64,000 bases of DNA from Bacillota bacterium (GCA_023428025.1 JAEYZN010000028.1:62001-126000), one strand, 5' to 3'; positions 16,555 to 25,505 are shown, counted from the stretch's first letter. The notes: generated by a model not told the origin, from the letters alone. Numbers and translations: made by a program.

Positions 16555-16600
16555 GCCACAAGCTCCAAAGGCTGCACTTTCAGGGCTTGTGGCTTTGTTT
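16555..16600 (+). terminator. Terminator after the lipoprotein genes
   Basis: GCCACAAGC (16555-16563) and GCTTGTGGC (16585-16593) form a 9-bp stem followed by TTTGTTT. It separates the lipoprotein pair from the histidine kinase gene. Confidence 0.75.
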
Positions 16601-16638
16601 CGTACACATTACAATAAGAGTAAAAAGAGACACCGGGG

Positions 16639-18618
16639 ATGATCTGTATAAACCGAATCAAGAAACACAGCCTGATATTTGTTATGCTTGCGGCGGTACT
16701 GACCACCGCGGCACTTATGCTGCTCGTCAGGCTGCCGAATATGGGAAACAGCGGACAGGAAAGTATCACCGTGGAAGAGCGTGATGGTGTATACGATTTG
16801 ACTGCTGTCGGGGATTTGGACAAAACCACGATCATCCTTCCTCCGGGTCCTATCTATTATCCCAATATGCTCCTGACTCCGGAAAACGAAGATTCTGCCG
16901 TGCCGGAAAGCACCGGTCGTTACGACGCGCTGCGCGCCGATTACCTCTCCCAGCGCTTTGTGGTCAAAGTGCCGGATACCGACCAGGTTTATACGCTGAC
17001 ATTCAAGCTCTCGGGCCGGCACGCCATGTTGGTCTATGTCAACGACCGGCTGGCAGGGCAAAACGGCCGGCCGGGAACCACCAAGCAGGATACCGAAGTC
17101 TGGGAGAATAATTTGACCTGTTACGCATCACCGGCGGGCGGAAAGCTGGAAATTCTCCTTGAGACGGCACAGTTCTATCATTTCAAAAGCGGCGCACGAC
17201 TTGCCACGCTGAGCATACGGACCGCTGCGGCACATGATGCCGGGTTGCCTGGTGAATTGAAAGGATTTATTATGATGGGCGCGCTGTTGTGTGCGGCAGC
17301 GCTGCTTTTGTGTATTTACCTGCTGTTGCAGCGCACACGGGCGACGCTGTACTTTTCGCTGGCCTGTATTGCCATGATGCTCCGGGAGTGTATTCAAAGC
17401 CAGACGTGGACGCGCTTTCCGTTCATTTCGGGCAATACGTCTTTTATGCTTGAATACCTCAGCGTGGTGTTGCTGACAATTTTCCTGTCGCTTTATCTTG
17501 GACAGTATGTGACGAACAAATATCTAAAAGCGGTACAATACACCGCCATCATCGGATCAAGCCTCTATGGCCTGTGTGTTCTGTTTACCGACTCCGTTTT
17601 CTATACATCCATATTGCTTTACTATCAGGTATTACTGGTCGTCTGTATTATCCCCGGTATAGCCGGCTTGTTCTGGACGATGCGCCGGCCCACAGGAGAA
17701 CAAGCTGCTGCTTTGTACGGTATTGCGGTATTTTATCTTGCCGCCGTGAGTGACATCGTCATGTACAGCGATTTGTTTGGCGACGCAATGGACAACTTCC
17801 CGATAAGTGAGATTGCCATGCTGGCCTTTGTGCTGGCGCAGATGGTTTCCCTGATCTTTATGAATAACCGGTTGTTTGCCAAGGCCAAAGAGGCAGAAAG
17901 GAAGCTTGCGGCGGAGAAGGAAACGCTGGAGAATTTAAACCGGCTGAAAACCGAATTTTTGGCAAACGTATCACACGAGCTGAAAACGCCGCTGACGGTG
18001 GTCTCAGGGCACGCACAGATTTTGCGGGGCCAGCTTTCGGGAACGGAAAACGAAACCTTGCGGGAAAGAATGAGCGCTATCGCCTCTGAGGCCGACCGCC
18101 TGGCGCTGATGGTCGGGCAGTTTCTGGACGTGACCCGAATTGAGGAGGGGCATATGATGCTGGACAAGCGCCTCTGTCATATCGACGAGCTGATCTATCA
18201 GGCGGTGGAGACTCATTTTCCCATTCTCAATAATAACGGAAATCATTTGGAGATCAAGGCGGGTGCCGATTTGCCGGCAGTGAAAGTTGATTCAGGACGG
18301 ATAACGCAGGTGCTGGTTAACCTCATTGCAAACGCTATCCGGCACACAACGCACGGTGTGATCACTATAGACGCTCAGCAGACCGATGGTTTCGTGGGAG
18401 TGTCGGTCATCGATACCGGAACGGGCATCGCGCCTGAGGAAATACCGAAGCTTTTTACCCGGTTTCACAGCCGGGGTCCAAAAAGCAAAGAGACTGGTAC
18501 CGGGCTCGGACTCTATATCTGTAAACATATTGTGGAGGAGCACGGCGGTAAAATCACAGTCGAAAGCAAGCAGGGCATGGGGACGAAAATCGCGTTTTTC
18601 CTGCCGCTGGAGTTATAA
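16639..18618 (+). CDS. Membrane sensor histidine kinase, 7TM-type
   Basis: This 659-residue protein has an N-terminal anchor (about residues 11-31), then an extracytoplasmic beta-rich region with features of the 7TMR-DISM extracellular domain. Seven hydrophobic segments follow (about residues 210-400), then a short coiled coil (AKEAERKLAAEKETLENLNR). The HisKA domain has the phospho-acceptor H446 in NVSHELKTPLT, and the HATPase domain has NLIANAIRH, DTGTGIAPEE and GTGLGLYICK. All catalytic boxes are present. The OmpR-type regulator at 13193-13879 is the nearest candidate partner. The signal is unknown. Confidence 0.9.
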   Translation: MICINRIKKHSLIFVMLAAVLTTAALMLLVRLPNMGNSGQESITVEERDGVYDLTAVGDLDKTTIILPPGPIYYPNMLLTPENEDSAVPESTGRYDALRADYLSQRFVVKVPDTDQVYTLTFKLSGRHAMLVYVNDRLAGQNGRPGTTKQDTEVWENNLTCYASPAGGKLEILLETAQFYHFKSGARLATLSIRTAAAHDAGLPGELKGFIMMGALLCAAALLLCIYLLLQRTRATLYFSLACIAMMLRECIQSQTWTRFPFISGNTSFMLEYLSVVLLTIFLSLYLGQYVTNKYLKAVQYTAIIGSSLYGLCVLFTDSVFYTSILLYYQVLLVVCIIPGIAGLFWTMRRPTGEQAAALYGIAVFYLAAVSDIVMYSDLFGDAMDNFPISEIAMLAFVLAQMVSLIFMNNRLFAKAKEAERKLAAEKETLENLNRLKTEFLANVSHELKTPLTVVSGHAQILRGQLSGTENETLRERMSAIASEADRLALMVGQFLDVTRIEEGHMMLDKRLCHIDELIYQAVETHFPILNNNGNHLEIKAGADLPAVKVDSGRITQVLVNLIANAIRHTTHGVITIDAQQTDGFVGVSVIDTGTGIAPEEIPKLFTRFHSRGPKSKETGTGLGLYICKHIVEEHGGKITVESKQGMGTKIAFFLPLEL

Positions 18619-18797
18619 AAAGGAACGCACTGTGATTGTCTGAGTTGAAGAAGCCGCGGAAATGATGACTATTTCTTCATTAAAACGAACCGGCTTAAAA
18701 CCGACTTGCCAACCGACGAACTACACGAAATCAGGCAGTATTATATAATGCGATTTAACATTTCAGCCAGGGATATCATGGTACAAAGAACAACTGA
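18619..18797. other. Gene-free stretch
   Basis: I see nothing supportable between the kinase stop and the terminator hairpin that follows the tRNA-Thr gene on the other strand. Confidence 0.4.
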
Positions 18798-18840
18798 AAA
18801 AGCCTCGGAATGCCTTGGATAAGGGCTTTTCGAGGCTTTT
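18798..18840 (-). terminator. Terminator of the tRNA-Thr transcript
   Basis: AAAAGCCTCG (18798-18807) and CGAGGCTTTT (18831-18840) form a 10-bp stem. On the minus strand it directly follows the tRNA-Thr gene and ends in five T residues. It is symmetrical enough to act in both directions. Confidence 0.75.
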
Positions 18841-18844
18841 CACC

Positions 18845-18920
18845 TGGAGCCGCTAATCGGATTTGAACCGATGACCCCATCCTTACCATGGATGTGCTCT
18901 ACCTACTGAGCTATAGCGGC
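18845..18920 (-). tRNA. tRNA-Thr (GGU anticodon)
   Basis: A complete 76-nt cloverleaf lies on the minus strand. The acceptor stem is GCCGCUA/UAGCGGC, the D-arm is GCUC/GAGC, and the anticodon stem CAUCC/GGAUG encloses loop AUGGUAA (anticodon GGU). The T-arm has UUCGAAU, and CCA is encoded. Confidence 0.95.
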
Positions 18921-18980
18921 ATAAAAAACGCTGCGTGGGATATGCTGCGTGGGATATTATAATGCATCGTCAAAACGATT

Positions 18981-20141
18981 TCAAGTGTTTTTAGGCGTTT
19001 TGCCGTTTTTGTTGGATAGGATGAATGCAGCGGACATCACAACACCACAAAAAGCCGTTGCGAAAAATACCGGCACAAAACTGATACCCGTTACCAGCGC
19101 CCCAACCACCAGCGGCGTGACAGCGCCGCCAAGGCATCCGAGCGACAGCATGACATTGGAGACGGCCCCGGCATTGTCCGGATATTTCTTTGCGGCGATA
19201 TCCATGATGATAGGCCAGGTGGGGCCGTTGAACAAACCAAGCAGCGCGAAAAAGACGAGCCTTGCTTCAAGCACGGGGATAAAAACGATGCCCAGGGCGC
19301 ATACGGCGATACCCGCGCCGCAGACCGTAAACGTCGTTTTGTGAGAGAGCTTGATGGCCCCAAGCAGCAGCCGCGGCGGTATCATGCCGGCCCAGAACAG
19401 GCTGAGCGCCAGCGCGCTGTACTGAGGCATACCAAGAGTCAGTTCAATATAGCTGTCCGCATAGAATGCGACGGTTTCCTCGATTCCGACACACATGAAC
19501 ATGGCGACGGAGATGAGCAGGAATATCTTCCTGGAAAAGAAACGCAGCGTTGGCCCAATGCCTGAATGGGCCGCGCCTTTGACATCATTTTTATGTTTTG
19601 TAAAGAGGAACAGGATATAAGTCGCAGCCAGCGCGATGGCGATGATGCCAAAGGCATGATGGTATGTATAACCCGCACCGAACAGCGCTTCACACCAGAA
19701 TGGAGCCGAAACGGCGCCGATGCTGAAGAAAGCCTGGGACAGGCCCAGATGAAACGACGATTTCTCCTTAAATTCCACGCCCAAGGTGGCGGTGAGCGTG
19801 GCTTCCGCAACGCTGTAGCCCGCGCCGCATAGCAATATGCCGACGATAAACAGAGCGAGGTTGTTGGTGAGGCTGATGAGCAGCAGCCCTAAGATCATTA
19901 AAGGCAAAGATATGGTGACCACGCCTTTTTTGCCGATCTTTTCAGACAGCGTGCCAAGAAACAGGGGCGGCAGGCAGAGACCGATGTATTGTATGGCGAC
20001 AAGAGCGCCCATCATCACGGTATCAAGATGAAAATTCTGCGTGATCTGGAGAAGGGATATCTGATATGTGCCGAGATAGACGCCGCACATGGCGATGGCG
20101 AGGTCGGCTGAGGGGATGATCAGTTTATGCCTGTAATTCAT
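18981..20141 (-). CDS. Major facilitator superfamily transporter
   Basis: This 386-residue protein has about twelve hydrophobic segments and the MFS loop motif after helix 2 (GTLSEKIGKKGVV). The gene lies 24 bp after nothing but the fumarase beta gene start side: it is downstream of the two-subunit hydro-lyase on the same strand, so the two may be co-transcribed. Uptake or export of a dicarboxylic or hydroxy acid processed by that enzyme would fit, but the substrate cannot be read from the sequence. Sugar or drug transport remains possible. Confidence 0.85.
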   Translation of the reverse strand: MNYRHKLIIPSADLAIAMCGVYLGTYQISLLQITQNFHLDTVMMGALVAIQYIGLCLPPLFLGTLSEKIGKKGVVTISLPLMILGLLLISLTNNLALFIVGILLCGAGYSVAEATLTATLGVEFKEKSSFHLGLSQAFFSIGAVSAPFWCEALFGAGYTYHHAFGIIAIALAATYILFLFTKHKNDVKGAAHSGIGPTLRFFSRKIFLLISVAMFMCVGIEETVAFYADSYIELTLGMPQYSALALSLFWAGMIPPRLLLGAIKLSHKTTFTVCGAGIAVCALGIVFIPVLEARLVFFALLGLFNGPTWPIIMDIAAKKYPDNAGAVSNVMLSLGCLGGAVTPLVVGALVTGISFVPVFFATAFCGVVMSAAFILSNKNGKTPKNT

Positions 20142-20165
20142 GCGGACTCCCTTGTCAGATAGTTA

Positions 20166-20693
20166 TCAGCGGATATCGTAGACGCAGCGGCCGCGCCGGT
20201 CTATCGCGACGATCAGCGGAACGCGCTCGAAGTGAAGCAGACGGATGGCTTCGGTGCCCAGGTCTGCAAAAGCGATGTCCTCTGCGGCGGTGATGCGTGA
20301 TGCGATCAGCGCGCCCGCGCCGCCCACAGCGGCAAAATAGACCGCTCCGTTTCGCACGATGGCGCTGCACACATCGTGGGAAACAGGGCCTTTGCCGATC
20401 ACGAACTTGACGCCCAGATCGTAAAGCAGCGGCGCGTAGGCGTTCATACGGGACGACGTGGTGGGGCCGCACGAGTTGATGATACGGCCGGGCATATCGG
20501 GGCATGGACCCGCGTAGTAGATGCCGCTGTCTTTCAGCTCAAAGGGCAGTCGTTCGTTGTTTTGGACCATGTTATACAGGCGCGCATGGGCGGCGTCCCG
20601 CGCGGTGTAGGCCGGGCCGGACAGCAGCACGCTTTGGCCAGCCTGCAGAGAATCGATAACATTCTGTGACAATGGAACTTGCAGCTCGGTCAT
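20166..20693 (-). CDS. Class I fumarate hydratase / tartrate dehydratase, beta subunit
   Basis: This 175-residue protein matches the C-terminal domain of class I fumarases and the TtdB subunit. The visible features are LLSGPAYTARDAAH, GIYYAGPCPD, the block INSCGPTTSSRMN, and VIGKGPV followed by an AAVGGAGAL segment. The start MTELQVPL follows GGAGG; an in-frame extension upstream lies in the alpha gene. It is 11 bp after the alpha subunit gene. The pair would hydrate fumarate to malate, or dehydrate tartrate, with a 4Fe-4S cluster held by the alpha subunit. Sequence alone does not decide between these substrates. Confidence 0.92.
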   Translation of the reverse strand: MTELQVPLSQNVIDSLQAGQSVLLSGPAYTARDAAHARLYNMVQNNERLPFELKDSGIYYAGPCPDMPGRIINSCGPTTSSRMNAYAPLLYDLGVKFVIGKGPVSHDVCSAIVRNGAVYFAAVGGAGALIASRITAAEDIAFADLGTEAIRLLHFERVPLIVAIDRRGRCVYDIR

Positions 20694-20704
20694 GGCGTCC
20701 TCCT

Positions 20705-21541
20705 TTACAGCGTGATGTGCGCGTGGCGCGCCGCGTGGCACTGGAAGTTGACAGCCACCGGCAGTCCGGCGATATGCGTGGGGTATGTGGCGATGTGCAC
20801 AGCCAGACAATAATGCTGGCCGCCGAAACCCAAAGCGCCGATACCCAGCGCATTGATCTCATCTTTAAGCGCATCCTCCATATGGACGAGCGCTTCATCT
20901 TCGTTGATACTGCCGATGGGGCGCAGCAGCTGTTTTTTGGCCATCAGCGCACACAGCTCGAACGTACCGCCCAGCCCTACGCCCAACACGACGGGCGGGC
21001 AAGGACTGCCGCCCGCGCTTTTGACGCTGTCCAGTATGAATTGCCGGACGCCTTTCAGACCGTCGGACGGCTTGAGCATCGCGATGCGGCTCATGTTTTC
21101 GCTGCCGAAGCCCTTGGGCGCGACGGCGATGCGGACCTTGTCTCCCGGCACGATGCCGTAATGGATGACAGCGGGCGTGTTGTCTCCCGTGTTTTTGCCC
21201 GTCAGCGGGTCTTTGACGGATTTGCGGAAATAGCCCTGGTCGTAAGCCTGCCGGACGCCTTCATTCACCGCTTCCGTGAGCGGCCCGTCAACATGCACAT
21301 CCTGACCCAGGTCGACGAACACCACCGCCATGCCGGTGTCCTGACAATAGGGCATACCGGTCTGCTCCGCGATCTGCGCGTTTTCCACGAGCTGGCGCAG
21401 CGCTTCTTTGGCGGGCGGGCAGGTCTCGCTGGCCTGTGCCGAACGGATGGCGTCTAAGGCGTCGCGGCCCGGCATCTTACAGGCAGACAAAAAAAGCTGG
21501 CTGACAGCCTGTGCGATTGTGTCGCTCTGTATCGTTCGCAT
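20705..21541 (-). CDS. Class I fumarate hydratase / tartrate dehydratase, alpha subunit
   Basis: This 278-residue protein matches the N-terminal catalytic domain of class I fumarases and TtdA. Cluster-ligand cysteines are visible in MPYCQDTGMAV, GGSPCPP and FELCALMAK. The region IGALGFGGQHYCLAVHI is also typical. The start MRTIQSD is chosen because it begins the family domain and GAGG precedes it; a Met 27 codons upstream would extend into the promoter region of tRNA-Leu. It is the first gene of a likely alpha-beta-MFS operon. These enzymes are oxygen sensitive, in keeping with an anaerobe. Confidence 0.93.
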   Translation of the reverse strand: MRTIQSDTIAQAVSQLFLSACKMPGRDALDAIRSAQASETCPPAKEALRQLVENAQIAEQTGMPYCQDTGMAVVFVDLGQDVHVDGPLTEAVNEGVRQAYDQGYFRKSVKDPLTGKNTGDNTPAVIHYGIVPGDKVRIAVAPKGFGSENMSRIAMLKPSDGLKGVRQFILDSVKSAGGSPCPPVVLGVGLGGTFELCALMAKKQLLRPIGSINEDEALVHMEDALKDEINALGIGALGFGGQHYCLAVHIATYPTHIAGLPVAVNFQCHAARHAHITL

Positions 21542-21650
21542 GAGGGAACCTCTTCGATCGTAAATTGTTACATAAATTATAGACGATGGCCAATGCTTTG
21601 TAAACCTGAGGCGACCGAGCAAAATGTATGCAAATTTCCCGTGTTGGGTG

Positions 21651-21678
21651 TTGACTTTTCATTGTTTCCTGCTAAAAT
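21651..21678 (+). promoter_or_regulatory. Promoter of tRNA-Leu
   Basis: TTGACT (21651-21656) and TAAAAT (21673-21678) are spaced by 16 bp, about 20 bp before the mature tRNA 5' end. Confidence 0.65.
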
Positions 21679-21698
21679 TATAGTCTGTGACATAAAAT

Positions 21699-21782
21699 GC
21701 GAGGGTGGCGGAACTGGCAGACGCGCACGTTTGAGGGGCGTGTGGTTATACCGTAGGGGTTCAAGTCCCCTTCCTCGCACCA
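21699..21782 (+). tRNA. tRNA-Leu (GAG anticodon)
   Basis: An 84-nt class II tRNA. The acceptor stem is GCGAGGG/CCUCGC-type, and the anticodon stem CACGU/GCGUG encloses loop UUGAGGG (anticodon GAG). It has a long variable arm, the T-arm GGGGUUCAAGUCCCC and an encoded CCA. Confidence 0.95.
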
Positions 21783-21785
21783 AAT

Positions 21786-21826
21786 AAAGACATAGCTTTC
21801 CGCCAAGGAGAAGCTATGTCTTTTTA
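21786..21826 (+). terminator. Terminator after tRNA-Leu
   Basis: AAAGACATAGCTT and AAGCTATGTCTTT form a 13-bp stem followed by a T-run, starting four bases after the tRNA. It probably also ends the minus-strand 57-codon gene that stops at 21844. Confidence 0.85.
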
Positions 21827-21843
21827 TGTGTAAAAACGTGGAT

Positions 21844-22017
21844 TTACTCCTTGTCCATGCCTTTTTTATTTTCTGTCGGTAAGGGAACCACTGTAAATTC
21901 AGGCTCCGGTAAGGAAATATAATGCTCCTCACATTCCTGCTGTGCCACAATCAAGATATTGAGCGCCTGTTCAGATGCCCTGAACATTTTCAAATACATT
22001 TCTTTGTAATCAGGCAT
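21844..22017 (-). CDS. Small 57-residue protein
   Basis: A minus-strand frame starts MPDYKEMYLKMFRASEQALN, continues with AQQECEEHYIS and ends in a Pro- and Lys-containing tail. The first 35 residues look like one amphipathic helix. A promoter with perfect -35 and -10 hexamers lies 54 bp upstream, GGGAGG precedes the ATG at rather long spacing, and a terminator follows, so this is probably a real gene. Similar short proteins with this helix occur in Clostridia beside HTH genes, and I know no function for them. It is divergent from an XRE-type regulator. Confidence 0.65.
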   Translation of the reverse strand: MPDYKEMYLKMFRASEQALNILIVAQQECEEHYISLPEPEFTVVPLPTENKKGMDKE

Positions 22018-22070
22018 TTTGGCTATAAGCCTCCCTTTAACATCTACATGTAGTCAGGTGTATGCCTATA

Positions 22071-22099
22071 ATTATATAATATAGATTAATAGTTGTCAA
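22071..22099 (-). promoter_or_regulatory. Consensus promoter of the 57-residue protein gene
   Basis: On the minus strand TTGACA (22099-22094) and TATAAT (22076-22071) are separated by exactly 17 bp. Both hexamers are perfect sigma-A sequences. Confidence 0.8.
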
Positions 22100-22167
22100 A
22101 TACTTGTTTGTAGCAAATTTATATTGATTGTAATGTGCGATACACTTTCTATGTGAGGTGATTGCAC

Positions 22168-22419
22168 ATGGCAAGGAATATCAAGGTGTCAGTTGAAAAC
22201 AGGGACAAATATATTGAACTTGGGTTAAATATCGCGTTCTATCGCAAGCGGGAGGGCATGACCCAAGACCAGCTTGCAGAAAAAGCCGGGATGAGCAGAC
22301 AGTATCTTGGCGAAATTGAAGCGCCCAACATGATCACAACAATGTCGCTGGAAGTGGTCTTCAACATTGCAAATGCATTAAAAATTCCCGCGTCAAAGCT
22401 GCTTGACTTCAGAGAGTAA
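22168..22419 (+). CDS. XRE-family helix-turn-helix regulator
   Basis: This 83-residue protein is essentially one Cro/C1-type HTH domain: LNIAFYRKREGMTQDQLAEK, AGMSRQYLGEIE, then a helix ending IPASKLLDFRE. The ATG is placed seven bases after GAGGTG; a TTG two codons earlier is too close to it. It is divergent from the 57-residue protein gene and may control that promoter. No phage genes are nearby. Confidence 0.88.
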   Translation: MARNIKVSVENRDKYIELGLNIAFYRKREGMTQDQLAEKAGMSRQYLGEIEAPNMITTMSLEVVFNIANALKIPASKLLDFRE

Positions 22420-22466
22420 ACATTTCAGCCGTACGCGGCATGAAATTTTATTTGCAACATAACTCC

Positions 22467-22508
22467 AAAAGACATACTTTCCCGCCAACGGGATGGTATG
22501 TCTTTTTT
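22467..22508 (+). terminator. Terminator after the XRE gene
   Basis: AAAGACATAC and GTATGTCTTT, with an inner CCCG/CGGG, form a hairpin followed by seven T residues. The outer stem resembles the tRNA-Leu terminator about 0.7 kb away (shared AAAGACATA). Confidence 0.85.
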
Positions 22509-22608
22509 TACACATAAAAATGTGATATTATGGATTTAAAGATATTGCATCACGCAGATAAACGGAAGTTGTAGTGTAGATTATTTATATTAGGAGAGAG
22601 ATAGTGTT

Positions 22609-23034
22609 ATGGATGATGAATTGAAAATCAAAATGTACTCATTTACGGTGGATTGCAAAGACCCGAATAAATTAGCAAAATTTTATGCGGCGTTGCTTAA
22701 GTGGGAAATAATGTTTATCGATGAAGATTGGACATGTGTATACGCTCCAGAAACCAAACAGGGAACATATCCTGGTATAATGTTTCAACGGAATCCTGAG
22801 TATAAACCGCCTGTGTGGCCGGCAGAACCCGAAGCTCAACAGCAAATGGCACATATAGACTTCGCCGTTAATGATTTAGAAAAAGCAGTTCAATATGCAG
22901 TCCATTGTGGAGCAACCATCGCAGATGAGCAATTTTCTAATAATTGGAGAGTTATGCTCGATCCGGCCGGACACCCTTTTTGCTTATGTCAAATGAAATC
23001 AATTATCGAGAGTACCCATTTTGCGTTGTTATAG
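22609..23034 (+). CDS. VOC-superfamily (glyoxalase-like) protein
   Basis: This 141-residue protein begins IKMYSFTVDCKDPNKLAKFY, the typical beta-alpha start of the vicinal oxygen chelate fold. It has a second module with MAHIDFAVNDLEKAVQYAVH and ends LDPAGHPFCLCQ. One metal-ligand type His is visible in each half, so it may be a metal-dependent glyoxalase or bleomycin-resistance-like protein. GGAGAG lies upstream of the start. Local base composition is AT-richer than in most of the window. The substrate is unknown. Confidence 0.75.
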   Translation: MDDELKIKMYSFTVDCKDPNKLAKFYAALLKWEIMFIDEDWTCVYAPETKQGTYPGIMFQRNPEYKPPVWPAEPEAQQQMAHIDFAVNDLEKAVQYAVHCGATIADEQFSNNWRVMLDPAGHPFCLCQMKSIIESTHFALL

Positions 23035-23314
23035 AAATCACGAAATTGATAGGAAATTCACGATATTCCTGTAAATACCGGGTTTAATTGGTAAGATAAT
23101 TTACGGTATCTACAAAAATCTTTTTCCACCATTTTTACAAAATCGGGTTGAGATACATCCTAATTGAAGCGATTTTTTAGTTTTAGTGTGCTACGATTCA
23201 AAATATCCATATGGTTCGATTAGGGACGGAAAAGCTTATTATGACGAGCGTTTGGTGGTATATTAATACTGAAGTTCATTAAATGAGTTACAAGAACATT
23301 GTGAGGGAAGCAAT
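23035..23314. other. Gene-free AT-rich stretch
   Basis: This 280-bp stretch has many stop codons on both strands. I see no clear hairpin or promoter pair in it. Confidence 0.4.
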
Positions 23315-24046
23315 ATGCATGGAAAACTTTATATGAGTGTTCCCTATGATGAAAAGGATGTTGCAAAAGCCATGGGGGCCAAATGGGACGCCAAACGTAA
23401 AAAGTGGTATTATGAAGGGCCTGTTCGTGACTATGTTAAATTTGCGAAATGGATAGCATGTGGGCGGGAGCTGACAATCATAGCCTGCGAGTACATATAT
23501 ATCGTGGAAGGCGCGCAAAACTGTTTCAAGTGTAAAAAGCCCACTCGTGTTGTGGGCTTGGGAATTGGAGAACACGTAGCGTTATTCCAACATGAGGACG
23601 GTAGCTATGAGAGTGAAACTATCGAAGACGTTGTAGGGTATGAACCACTATATGTTGCATGGGTGGAGGATGAGAGCGCCATTCCCCCCGCTCTTTTGAG
23701 GTATTTGCAGAAAAACTACAATGTTCATAAAGGATACTCAAAAACAGCAGGAGAATGCTTTGCAAACCACTGTGATCACTGCGGTGTGATACAGGGCAAT
23801 TTTTATCTATTTGAAGAAGACAGCCCGCTAACCGCTTTCACCCCTGATGGCCCAGAACTGCAGGATAAACTCCGTAAATTGAAAATTTACAGTATTGGTA
23901 TTGATGAGGATTTGGTTCTTGATTGGGGTTTTGGCTATGGCGACAATGACGAACTATATTTTAAATACGGCACAATAATTGATTTGAAATTGCCGCCGAG
24001 CCAATACGATGATGTAATTACTTACAAAGAATTATATGGAGTATGA
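23315..24046 (+). CDS. DUF5710-domain protein with two CxxC motifs
   Basis: This 243-residue protein starts with a DUF5710-type module (about residues 4-50: LYMSVPYDEKDVAKAMGAKW, KKWYYEG), a small domain often found in mobile-element and DNA-metabolism proteins. It is followed by CFKCKKPT (about residues 69-75) and CDHCG (about 157-161), a likely zinc site. The C-terminal third is unfamiliar. GAGGGAAGCAAT precedes the ATG. It is AT-rich compared with its surroundings, so it may have been acquired horizontally. I cannot name its function. Confidence 0.7.
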   Translation: MHGKLYMSVPYDEKDVAKAMGAKWDAKRKKWYYEGPVRDYVKFAKWIACGRELTIIACEYIYIVEGAQNCFKCKKPTRVVGLGIGEHVALFQHEDGSYESETIEDVVGYEPLYVAWVEDESAIPPALLRYLQKNYNVHKGYSKTAGECFANHCDHCGVIQGNFYLFEEDSPLTAFTPDGPELQDKLRKLKIYSIGIDEDLVLDWGFGYGDNDELYFKYGTIIDLKLPPSQYDDVITYKELYGV

Positions 24047-24491
24047 ATAACAATACAATCATCAAGAAGGGCATGGACCATGTATTTAGTGCCTGAAGGC
24101 CAATAAAGGCGCCTTGATGTGAATTATGCTTGTTGCTGCCAAAAAGCCTTGGATTTATGCAGGTTTCCGAGTTTATCGTTGTGAGTACTCGCATCGGTTG
24201 ACCACTTCTTTTTTTTCTGAGATTTTCTGCGTTTTATCTGCTCCGTTGAAACTGTGTTTTAAAGGCGCCTCTATTTGTGGTAATACCAGAAATACACAAA
24301 GATAAGAAAAATTATTTATTTTGGCTAAGCTTATTAAGTTTGACGGCCAATCAATCGATTAAGCTATTTGAAATGGCAAACGAACGATGGTTCGCAATAA
24401 AAAGGTTGGTATGGACTGACAAACCCAAATGGGCGTAGGCAGGCGCGCCAATTCATTTTGTCTTTTTCAAAAACATGCGAGAGGATTCGAT
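24047..24491. other. Gene-free stretch
   Basis: This 445-bp stretch contains two copies of AAGGCGCCT (near 24107 and 24262) but no convincing ORF, promoter or terminator. It separates the AT-rich group at 21844-24046 from the HD-GYP gene. Confidence 0.35.
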
Positions 24492-25505
24492 ATGCTGGAG
24501 ATAACAGAAAAAGACCTTATGTCGATCCTGCCGGATGAGATTTCCTATTATGCATATATATATTCGACACAGCCAATGTGCTTCTCGGATGATACAACGG
24601 GTAATTATCTTGACGTGAACAATGCCTTTTTGAGCATGTTGGGCTATCGGAAGGAAGAGGTCATCGGGAAGAACCCGTTGGAACTGGCAATGTTTGCAGA
24701 CTCGCTCCAGGGAGAAAAAGTGTTAGGCCAATTAATTAAGAACAGAAAACTTCATGACCATCCGGTGGAAATCAGGACAAAGCGCGGCGAAAAAAGATAT
24801 GGCAAAATTACCACGACGATATTGAAAATCAACGGCATTGATATCAGGTTCACGGTGATGAAGGATGAAACAGACAGGATCAGATACGAGAACAAACTGA
24901 CCCGCATGTTTCAGCAGTCCATCAGCGCTATTTCAAAAATAAGTGAGATGCGGGACGTATACACGGCGGGGCATCAAAAGAAGGTGGCAAAGCTGGCCCG
25001 CATGATCGCCTGTGAGATGGGGTTACCCGAGCAATCCGGAGAGAATATCGCGGTGGGCGCCCTGCTGCACGATATCGGAAAGATATATATCGCTTCTGAA
25101 ATCTTGAACAAAACATCCAGACTGTCCTTAATAGAAAGAAAAATGATACAGGCACATCCGCTGTACGGCTATGAGGTGGCCAAGGAAATCGATTTCCCGC
25201 CTGAAGTACCGGTGATGATCCATCAGCACCATGAGCGCCTGGACGGGTCCGGTTATCCGGAAGGACTTAAAGGGAAGCAGATTTTGCTGGAGAGCAGGAT
25301 CCTGGCTGTGGCGGATGTGGTGGACGCGATGAGTTCACACCGGCCTTACAGGCCAGCGCTTCAAGCCGAGACTGTAATCGATGAGATCATAAGCAACAAA
25401 GGCGCTAAATATGACGGCGATGTGGTGGAGGCATGCCTCAGAATTCTGGACAGAAAAGCCCAAACCATACCGCTTAGCCTGACGCCTGATGAAGACGAAA
25501 TCTAA
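24492..25505 (+). CDS. PAS-HD-GYP protein, putative cyclic-di-GMP phosphodiesterase
   Basis: This 337-residue cytosolic protein has a PAS domain (about residues 25-140: GNYLDVNNAFLSMLGYRKEE, VIGKNPLEL). The C-terminal HD-GYP domain has H in YTAGHQKKVAKLA, the HD pair in ALLHDIGKI, and HPLYGYEV. HHERLDGSGYPEGL carries the GYP variant, and AVADVVDAM is also present. The family hydrolyses cyclic-di-GMP. No membrane segment is present, so a diffusible or redox signal is likely. GAGAGG precedes the chosen ATG; a longer upstream frame was rejected. The 3' end overlaps the convergent helicase gene by 4 bp. Confidence 0.9.
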   Translation: MLEITEKDLMSILPDEISYYAYIYSTQPMCFSDDTTGNYLDVNNAFLSMLGYRKEEVIGKNPLELAMFADSLQGEKVLGQLIKNRKLHDHPVEIRTKRGEKRYGKITTTILKINGIDIRFTVMKDETDRIRYENKLTRMFQQSISAISKISEMRDVYTAGHQKKVAKLARMIACEMGLPEQSGENIAVGALLHDIGKIYIASEILNKTSRLSLIERKMIQAHPLYGYEVAKEIDFPPEVPVMIHQHHERLDGSGYPEGLKGKQILLESRILAVADVVDAMSSHRPYRPALQAETVIDEIISNKGAKYDGDVVEACLRILDRKAQTIPLSLTPDEDEI

